From MRBY01 sp943371005 (lineage in GTDB: Bacteria; Cyanobacteriota; Cyanobacteriia; Cyanobacteriales; MRBY01): a stretch of 64,000 bases of DNA. The notes beneath the pieces were generated by a model. It searched no databases. It was given only the letters and a program-made list of their open reading frames with translations, and was not told the DNA's origin. Location: the NCBI GenBank assembly GCA_943371005.1, contig CALRTB020000003.1, positions 62,001 through 126,000 of the forward strand, given 5' to 3'. A program made the position numbers and the translations under genes. Below, one piece after another: positions 59,272 to 64,000 of this stretch; the stretch's first letter is position 1; every line of letters starts with the position of its first letter.

Positions 59272-60486
59272 ATGCTGCCTACGGATCTGCTAGTGCACCG
59301 TCGCCAGGGGGAGAGTCTCATCCCGAAATATTTAGCCCCCAATAAACAGGCGATCGCCTTAGCTGAAACGTTGATTAATTGCTTTCAGCGGTGCCAAGGG
59401 GAGCCGAAAAAAGTCCTCCAGGCGGAACTTCAAGAGATTGAAGGAGACAGCACCGATTTTAAGGTGCAGCGGGGTTTGGCCCACCTGTTGAAAAACCATT
59501 TCAGCACCTTTGAAGTTGTTAGCCCCCTGGAACCCCAGATGTTGCGGGAAAAGGTGTTTGCCCAGGCCGCCGCGAGTGTACCCATCCCTGAACAACGCTT
59601 AAAAATCCTGGAGGCGATCGCCACGGAACTCAGTCAAGCCGGAGACCAATCCGTTACCCCCGGAGCCGTTGCCACTGGCCTCTATGCTGATTTGCCCGAA
59701 AATCACATTCTCACGGAGTTTACACCCCCCACCCCAGAAGCCCTAATTGATCGCTACAACCTCTCCCAAGTCCAGGGCATTTTCTACAAGGCGAGCCAGT
59801 TGATTATCCATGCCCACCGCAACGACCCAGGGGAATATAAACTGCTGTTTCGCTACCTCAAGCTCTTTCAACTCATGACCTACATCGAGGGGGATGCGGA
59901 CACGGGCTTTACGATCACCATCGACGGCCCCACCAGTTTATTTAAAGCCAGTACCCGCTATGGCTTGGCGATCGCCAAGATGATTCCGGCCCTACTCCAT
60001 GTGAGTAAATGGCAACTAGAGGCCCACCTACAATACAAAGACACCTACAGCAACACCATGCGCCAGGGACAATTTAGCCTCGATGATCGTTGTACTCTCG
60101 TTAGCCACTATCCCCCCGGTAAACCCTACGACAGTATGCTCGAAGCTTCTTTCGTAAAAGGCTGGCAAAAACTGAAAACTGAATGGCAACTTGAACGAGA
60201 AGTTGATTTGATTCCGTTGCCGGGGAGTGTGATGATTCCCGATTTTCGTTTGGTGCATCCCGATGGCCAGGAATATCTTTTAGAAATTGTCGGTTATTGG
60301 CGACCGGAATATCTTCAGAAAAAATTCGCTCAAATTCGTCGCGCTGAACAACCTAATCTAATCATTGCCATTTCAGACCGTCTCAATCTTCAAAAAGTGG
60401 GCGTAAAATTCGACGATTTACCGAACCCAATTATTTGGTTTAAAAACAAACTGCCAGCTAAAAATATTTTGCAAATTATCACATAA
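59272..60486 (+). CDS. DUF790 / Bax1-like nuclease
   Basis: A 404-residue protein of DUF790, the family that includes the archaeal nuclease Bax1, partner of XPB helicase. The N-terminal segment MLPTDLLVHRRQGESLIPKY fits. The C-terminal nuclease core includes MIPDFRLVHP and EYLLEIVGYWRPEYLQKKF, giving Asp324 and Glu338 as metal ligands of a PD-(D/E)xK type site. No XPB-like helicase gene is in the window, so the protein may act with an unlinked partner. The open frame extends 30 codons upstream to 59182, but ATG at 59272 is preferred. It begins a short accessory patch. Confidence 0.85.
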   Translation: MLPTDLLVHRRQGESLIPKYLAPNKQAIALAETLINCFQRCQGEPKKVLQAELQEIEGDSTDFKVQRGLAHLLKNHFSTFEVVSPLEPQMLREKVFAQAAASVPIPEQRLKILEAIATELSQAGDQSVTPGAVATGLYADLPENHILTEFTPPTPEALIDRYNLSQVQGIFYKASQLIIHAHRNDPGEYKLLFRYLKLFQLMTYIEGDADTGFTITIDGPTSLFKASTRYGLAIAKMIPALLHVSKWQLEAHLQYKDTYSNTMRQGQFSLDDRCTLVSHYPPGKPYDSMLEASFVKGWQKLKTEWQLEREVDLIPLPGSVMIPDFRLVHPDGQEYLLEIVGYWRPEYLQKKFAQIRRAEQPNLIIAISDRLNLQKVGVKFDDLPNPIIWFKNKLPAKNILQIIT

Positions 60487-60529
60487 ATGTCTACGTTGCT
60501 GACGCAATAAAAATGTCTAAATTCCTGAC
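60485..60529. repeat. Short direct repeat after the DUF790 gene
   Basis: AAATGTCTA-CGTTG-CTGAC (60485-60503) and AAATGTCTA-AATTC-CTGAC (60511-60529) agree at 16 of 19 bases, with a 26-base period. The first copy overlaps the DUF790 stop. It could be a remnant of a mobile element end or a regulatory direct repeat. No transposase gene is near. Confidence 0.5.
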
Positions 60530-60641
60530 CTGATGAGCCTCTCAATAAATTATCGCCGCACGCGCTGCCCCCAATCATAGAGTTTTAGAAGCTATATTAG
60601 AAACGTTGTCATCTATGTCATAAAAATCAGCAAGATCATAA

Positions 60642-61169
60642 ATGAGTTATTTAATTATTGGTGCAAGTCTTAATCCTGAAAGCCGCAGTCAAATTCTCGC
60701 AGAGCAGACACAATTACTGTTGCAAAATCAAGGAAAATCCGCTCAATGGCTAGATCTGAGAAAGCTTGATTTACCTTTTTGTGCCGGGAGAAGCACCTAC
60801 GATCACCCAAGCCTACCTCCATTGAATGAAATGGTGGCCGAAGCCGAGGGCATCATCGTCGCTACTCCTATTTACAATTACGATGTGAATGCGGCGCTCA
60901 AAAATTTCTTGGAACTCACCGGCCAATCTTGGCAAGAAAAAACAGTGGGTTTTCTCTGTGCTGCGGGAGGCAGATCTAGCTATATGTCTGTGATGTCCTT
61001 TGCAAACAATTTGATGTTGGATTTCCGCTGTTTAATCGTGCCACGTTTTGTCTATGCGACGCGGGAAGCTTTTGCGGAAGGAAAAATTGTGGATGAAACG
61101 ATTGAAACCCGGTTAGCAGAATTAGTGAGTGAATTGGTGCGAATCACAGAAGCTTTAAATGGCCAATAA
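60642..61169 (+). CDS. NAD(P)H-dependent FMN reductase-like protein
   Basis: A 175-residue flavodoxin-like reductase. SYLIIGASLNPESRSQILAE is the FMN-phosphate loop, IIVATPIYNYDVNAALKNFL is the family signature around the isoalloxazine, and AAGGRSSYMSVMSFAN follows. It probably reduces flavins or quinones with NAD(P)H. Its upstream 155 bases contain the direct repeat described above. It is followed after 80 bases by the antitoxin gene. Confidence 0.88.
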   Translation: MSYLIIGASLNPESRSQILAEQTQLLLQNQGKSAQWLDLRKLDLPFCAGRSTYDHPSLPPLNEMVAEAEGIIVATPIYNYDVNAALKNFLELTGQSWQEKTVGFLCAAGGRSSYMSVMSFANNLMLDFRCLIVPRFVYATREAFAEGKIVDETIETRLAELVSELVRITEALNGQ

Positions 61170-61249
61170 ACATAGTCCCTAAGCCAAAGATGTTTTACGA
61201 ATTGTGGAGTAGGTTAGAATCCAACTAGATCTAGTCAGGTAAATCAGTA

Positions 61250-61555
61250 ATGTCTCAAGCTACAACACCTCAGCATTCAGTTGATGAACCGTTAAAAGAT
61301 CTTCAGACCTGGAAACTAGAAGATGCTAAAGCCCGGTTTAGTGAAGTCGTGCGTCTGGCCCAAAAGACTCACCCCCAAATGGTGACGGTACGAGGCAAAG
61401 AAGCTGTGGTGGTTATGTCTGCTGAGCAATATGCAAAACTCTTACCGCTTCTAGAACAACCCAATCTCCACGAGCTTCTGGCGCAATCGCCCTTAAGCCA
61501 CCTGGATTTTGAGCCGTCAAGCACCCGTAGCCCCGTAAGAGAAGTGGAACTATGA
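61250..61555 (+). CDS. Phd/YefM-family antitoxin
   Basis: A 101-residue antitoxin. The N-terminal DNA-binding and dimerisation half is WKLEDAKARFSEVVRLAQKT, then MVTVRGKEAVVVMSAEQYAK, typical of Phd/YefM. The rest, acidic and proline-containing, should wrap around the toxin. Its stop overlaps the toxin start by four bases (ATGA at 61552-61555). The pair would repress its own promoter, which lies in the 80-base upstream spacer. Confidence 0.92.
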   Translation: MSQATTPQHSVDEPLKDLQTWKLEDAKARFSEVVRLAQKTHPQMVTVRGKEAVVVMSAEQYAKLLPLLEQPNLHELLAQSPLSHLDFEPSSTRSPVREVEL

Positions 61556-61998
61556 AAGGCTGGCTTCTAGATACCAACGTTATCTCAGAACTCCGGAAGC
61601 CTAATTGTCACCCTGCTGTGAAAGCATGGAGCGATCGCCAATCACCCCAGTCTTTTTATCTGAGCACTGTTACCATTGCAGAAATTCGCTTTGGCATTGA
61701 GCGAGTGCAGGATGAGATGTTTCGTCAAGAGTTGATTGCGTGGCTGAATGGTACGCTCCGTCCCTGGTTTAGCGATCGACTGCTAGGGGTAGATGAAGAT
61801 GTTATTTTGCGTTGGCGTTGGCTGGTCGAGAAAGGACGACAAGAAAATTACACTTTTAGCCAACCGGATTTATTCATTGCGGCGATCGCCTCTCTCCATG
61901 ACCTTTGTATTGTCACTCGTAATGTGGAGGATTTTGAAAAAGCCGATGTGCCAGTCCTTAACCCATTTGTGAGTCAGCAAACAGAGAAAGAACCTTAA
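61552..61998 (+). CDS. vapC: VapC/FitB-type PIN-domain toxin
   Basis: A 148-residue PIN-domain ribonuclease, the toxin of the pair. Four acidic active-site residues are visible: Asp7 (WLLDTNVIS), Glu44 (TIAEIRFG), Asp106 (SQPDLFIAA) and Asp127 (NVEDFEK). It would cleave tRNA or other RNA when the antitoxin is lost; the exact target is unknown. The start ATG lies inside the antitoxin stop (ATGA). It ends interlocked with the stop of asnS on the other strand (TTAA), so both genes lack a spacer there. A HIP1 copy is in the frame. Confidence 0.92.
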   Translation: MKGWLLDTNVISELRKPNCHPAVKAWSDRQSPQSFYLSTVTIAEIRFGIERVQDEMFRQELIAWLNGTLRPWFSDRLLGVDEDVILRWRWLVEKGRQENYTFSQPDLFIAAIASLHDLCIVTRNVEDFEKADVPVLNPFVSQQTEKEP

Positions 61999-63377
61999 AA
62001 TTCAGCATTTAAAGGCGTACGGGGGAAGGGAATCACATCACGGATATTGCCCATTCCGGTCATAAACTGCACCAGTCTTTCAAAACCGAGACCAAAGCCC
62101 GCGTGGGGAACGGTGCCAAACCGCCGTAAGTCGAGGTACCACCACAGATCTGCTGCTTCGATGCCCATTTCCTGAATGCGTCGTTCCAGCACATCGAGGC
62201 GTTCTTCCCGTTGGGAGCCACCAATAATTTCGCCAATTTTTGGCGCGAGTACGTCCATTGCCGCTACGGTTTTCTGGTCATCATTGAGGCGCATATAAAA
62301 AGCCTTGATATCTTTTGGATAGTTGCTCACGATTAAGGGCTTTTTAAATAGGTCTTCGGCGAGATACCGCTCATGTTCGGACTGGAGATCGATGCCCCAC
62401 TCCACCGGAAATTCAAAGGTTTTATTGCTTTTCTCTAAAAGGGCGATCGCCTCGGTATAGGTAATCCGGGCAAACTCATTATCAATGATATTTTGAGCCG
62501 TAGCGAGGACAGAATTATCAATGCGTTTGTTGAAAAATTCCATGTCTTCAGGGCAAGTTTCCAACACATATTTAAAGATGTAGCGCAGAAATTCCTCGGC
62601 TAAATCCTGGTCGCCGATAATGTCGCAAAAAGCCATCTCTGGTTCCACCATCCAAAACTCTGCCAGGTGCCGGGAGGTGTTGGAGTTCTCCGCCCGGAAG
62701 GTCGGCCCGAAAGTGTAGACATCTTTGAAAGCCATCGCCATCACTTCCGCTTCTAACTGACCGCTCACGGTGAGATAGGCAGGTCGCCCAAAAAAGTCTT
62801 CAGCATAGTCAACGGCGCCATCTTTTGTCCGCTTTGGGTTGGCCAGATCAAAGTTGGTGACGGCAAACATTTCCCCTGCCCCTTCGCAATCGCTGGCGGT
62901 GATAATCGGTGTGTGAGCCCAGATAAAACCCCGCTCCTGAAAGAATCGGTGAATCGCGGTGGCACAGGCATTCCGCACTCGCATCACTGCCCCCATGGTA
63001 TTGGTCTTACCCCGAAGGTGGCCGATGGTGCGCAAAAATTCAAAGCTGTGGCGTTTTTTCTGGAGGGGATAGGTTTCGGGATCGGCTTCCCCGTGGACAG
63101 TCACCGCTTTGGCCTGGAGTTCGATGCGTTGCCCTTTGCCTGGGGATTCCACGACTAAGCCTGTCGCTGTAACCGCAGCCCCCGTATTGAGCTTTTTAAT
63201 GATGGCTTCGTAGTCGGCCAGGGTACCATCGATAATCACCTGGAGGCCGTTCATCGTCGAGCCGTCGCTAATTTCAATGAAAGAAAACCCCTTCAGTTCC
63301 CGTTTAGTTTTTACCCATCCCTCGGCGGTGATGGTGCTGTTGATGGCGGCGGTGTTGAGGATTTCCTTAATGCGCAT
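61995..63377 (-). CDS. asnS: Asparaginyl-tRNA synthetase
   Basis: A 460-residue class IIb synthetase charging tRNA-Asn. The N-terminal OB-fold is VEGWVKTKRELKGFSFIEIS (mapping to IT-AEGWVKT), and the catalytic core holds motif 2 FRAENSNTSRHLAEFWMVEP and motif 3 GLGFERLVQFMTG. The frame extends 13 codons upstream to 63416, but MRIKEILNTAAINST begins at ATG 63377, which is the usual N-terminus. The stop interlocks with vapC (TTAA). It is monocistronic here, followed by a toxin-antitoxin pair on the other strand. Confidence 0.95.
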   Translation of the reverse strand: MRIKEILNTAAINSTITAEGWVKTKRELKGFSFIEISDGSTMNGLQVIIDGTLADYEAIIKKLNTGAAVTATGLVVESPGKGQRIELQAKAVTVHGEADPETYPLQKKRHSFEFLRTIGHLRGKTNTMGAVMRVRNACATAIHRFFQERGFIWAHTPIITASDCEGAGEMFAVTNFDLANPKRTKDGAVDYAEDFFGRPAYLTVSGQLEAEVMAMAFKDVYTFGPTFRAENSNTSRHLAEFWMVEPEMAFCDIIGDQDLAEEFLRYIFKYVLETCPEDMEFFNKRIDNSVLATAQNIIDNEFARITYTEAIALLEKSNKTFEFPVEWGIDLQSEHERYLAEDLFKKPLIVSNYPKDIKAFYMRLNDDQKTVAAMDVLAPKIGEIIGGSQREERLDVLERRIQEMGIEAADLWWYLDLRRFGTVPHAGFGLGFERLVQFMTGMGNIRDVIPFPRTPLNAEF

Positions 63378-63448
63378 GGTCGTTGATCTAGTCTGAGGTA
63401 GAGGAACTGAAAACAAGTGCGCCCTTTATCTTATCGAGTTTGAGGGGT

Positions 63449-63850
63449 TCAGGGCAGAAATGGGGAGGGTTTCGTCAAATCCATGGTGCGGCAGGTGCGT
63501 TGGCCAAACCAACGGTAACGGTTGGTCGCCACCAGCCGATAGAGCCAATCCCGAAAATTTTGCGGCAAAGGGCGAGCCAGGGTGAATAGTTGCCAGGGGC
63601 CACCAAGCTTTTGACAGATAGCCAAGCAAGCATTGGATGCATAATAGGTATTTGCTCCATCAAAATAGGCGATCGCCCAGTCTTCTGGATCTTCGGGGAG
63701 GGGTGGTAAATATTGCTGGGCTGTTTTTCCTTGGAGGGGCGCTAGATAAAATCTCTGGTCTGGGTCGATTTTGAGCATCAAATCAACGAACCCATTACAA
63801 AGATTACACTCCCCATCAAAGAAAATAATCGGCTTTGAATGATCAAACAT
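63449..63850 (-). CDS. DCC-family thiol-disulfide oxidoreductase-like protein (DUF393)
   Basis: A 133-residue protein with the DxxCxxC motif of the DCC (DUF393) family: IIFFDGECNLCNGFVDLML. The rest (RFYLAPLQGKTAQQYLPPL, ACLAICQKLGGPW, RTCRTMDL) is consistent. The family is proposed to have thioredoxin-like activity. The start is the ATG at 63850, inside the stop of the upstream gene (ATGTTTGA), so translation is coupled to the gene at the window edge. The frame extends 30 codons upstream but with no family support. Confidence 0.85.
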   Translation of the reverse strand: MFDHSKPIIFFDGECNLCNGFVDLMLKIDPDQRFYLAPLQGKTAQQYLPPLPEDPEDWAIAYFDGANTYYASNACLAICQKLGGPWQLFTLARPLPQNFRDWLYRLVATNRYRWFGQRTCRTMDLTKPSPFLP

Positions 63851-64000
63851 TGAAGTATTTTGCAACGGGGTGGTAGGTGATGATCGCCGAGGTGGATTGT
63901 TCGGGATAAATTTGCTCACTTTCGTCCATGTACATCCCAATGCGGTCAGTTTTCAGGAGGTCTAACTGGGTATATTGATCCAAAATATTTGGACAAGCCG
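63843..64000 (-). CDS. Unidentified protein, C-terminal part at window edge
   Basis: The last 51 residues and stop of a gene that enters from the right edge. The visible part reads ACPNILDQYTQLDLL, then DRIGMYMDESEQIYPEQ, and ends ITYHPVAKYFNV. I do not recognise the family from this fragment. Its stop overlaps the DCC-family start by eight bases (ATGTTTGA), so the two are translationally coupled and probably share function or at least a transcript. Confidence 0.75.
   Translation of the reverse strand, partial: ACPNILDQYTQLDLLKTDRIGMYMDESEQIYPEQSTSAIITYHPVAKYFNV

Noticed and set aside
1..64000. CRISPR array or prophage
   Set aside because: No evenly spaced repeats and no capsid, integrase or terminase genes are visible.

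Overview
The window is ordinary chromosome of a free-living, oxygenic cyanobacterium. The 8-base palindrome GCGATCGC (HIP1), a cyanobacterial hallmark, recurs throughout. Cyanobacterial genes include geranylgeranyl reductase (chlP), heme oxygenase (ho1), ferredoxin-thioredoxin reductase variable chain (ftrV), the sulfolipid glycosyltransferase (sqdX), an ABA4-like protein, DUF1815, a Ycf23-type (DUF561) protein and a sterol desaturase/short-chain dehydrogenase fusion. A marine or brackish unicellular Synechococcus/Picosynechococcus-type genome is my best inference from gene content and moderate GC. No rRNA, phage, intact insertion sequence or CRISPR array was seen.

Layout. 0-8 kb: a minus-strand run of hisH (cut by the window edge), a DUF4340 protein, aroQ, a 46-residue protein and cinA, then tRNA-Thr, a response regulator and a 2Fe-2S protein; plus-strand DUF561, desaturase/SDR, LapA-like and aroK follow. 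8-20 kb: argB, rtcB, a DnaJ/pentapeptide fusion, a fused 5-oxoprolinase, a small zinc-finger protein, ftrV, a flotillin-like protein and an SLH lipoprotein. 20-30 kb: ho1, futA, dprA, carA, a 1427-residue sensor kinase and a protein with two MshEN-like repeats. 30-35 kb: a methyltransferase, then a compact znuA-znuC-znuB-zur operon with a Zur-box-like site at its promoter, then a gamma-carbonic-anhydrase-like protein and yjbQ. 35-50 kb: M16 peptidase, PsiE, YqeK-like hydrolase, transglutaminase, alr, carB, argH, an alpha/beta hydrolase and a three-gene ABA4/VOC/DUF6228 operon. 50-59 kb: cdsA, cutA, a diguanylate cyclase, chlP, sqdX, scpB, rnhB and an aromatic-rich TPR protein. 59-64 kb: a Bax1-like nuclease (DUF790), an FMN reductase, a Phd/VapC toxin-antitoxin pair, asnS and a DCC-family protein.

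How the genes work together. carA and carB make carbamoyl phosphate for arginine and pyrimidines, and argB and argH belong to arginine synthesis, but the four lie apart. Metal supply is represented by futA (iron) and znuABC with zur (zinc). ho1 and chlP feed bilin and chlorophyll synthesis. Second-messenger signalling may link the diguanylate cyclase at 51.8-53.4 kb with the MshEN-like protein at 29.3-29.9 kb; that link is inference only.

I do not see a clear new multi-gene defence or biosynthetic system. The most unusual items are the CBS/degenerate-receiver/multi-PAS kinase, the YWxWY-type TPR protein, the tandem MshEN-like protein, the TTAACAA inverted repeats upstream of ho1, chlP and cdsA, and the small accessory patch at 59.2-62.0 kb. 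Many starts were moved downstream of the longest open frame, and the reason is given in each entry.
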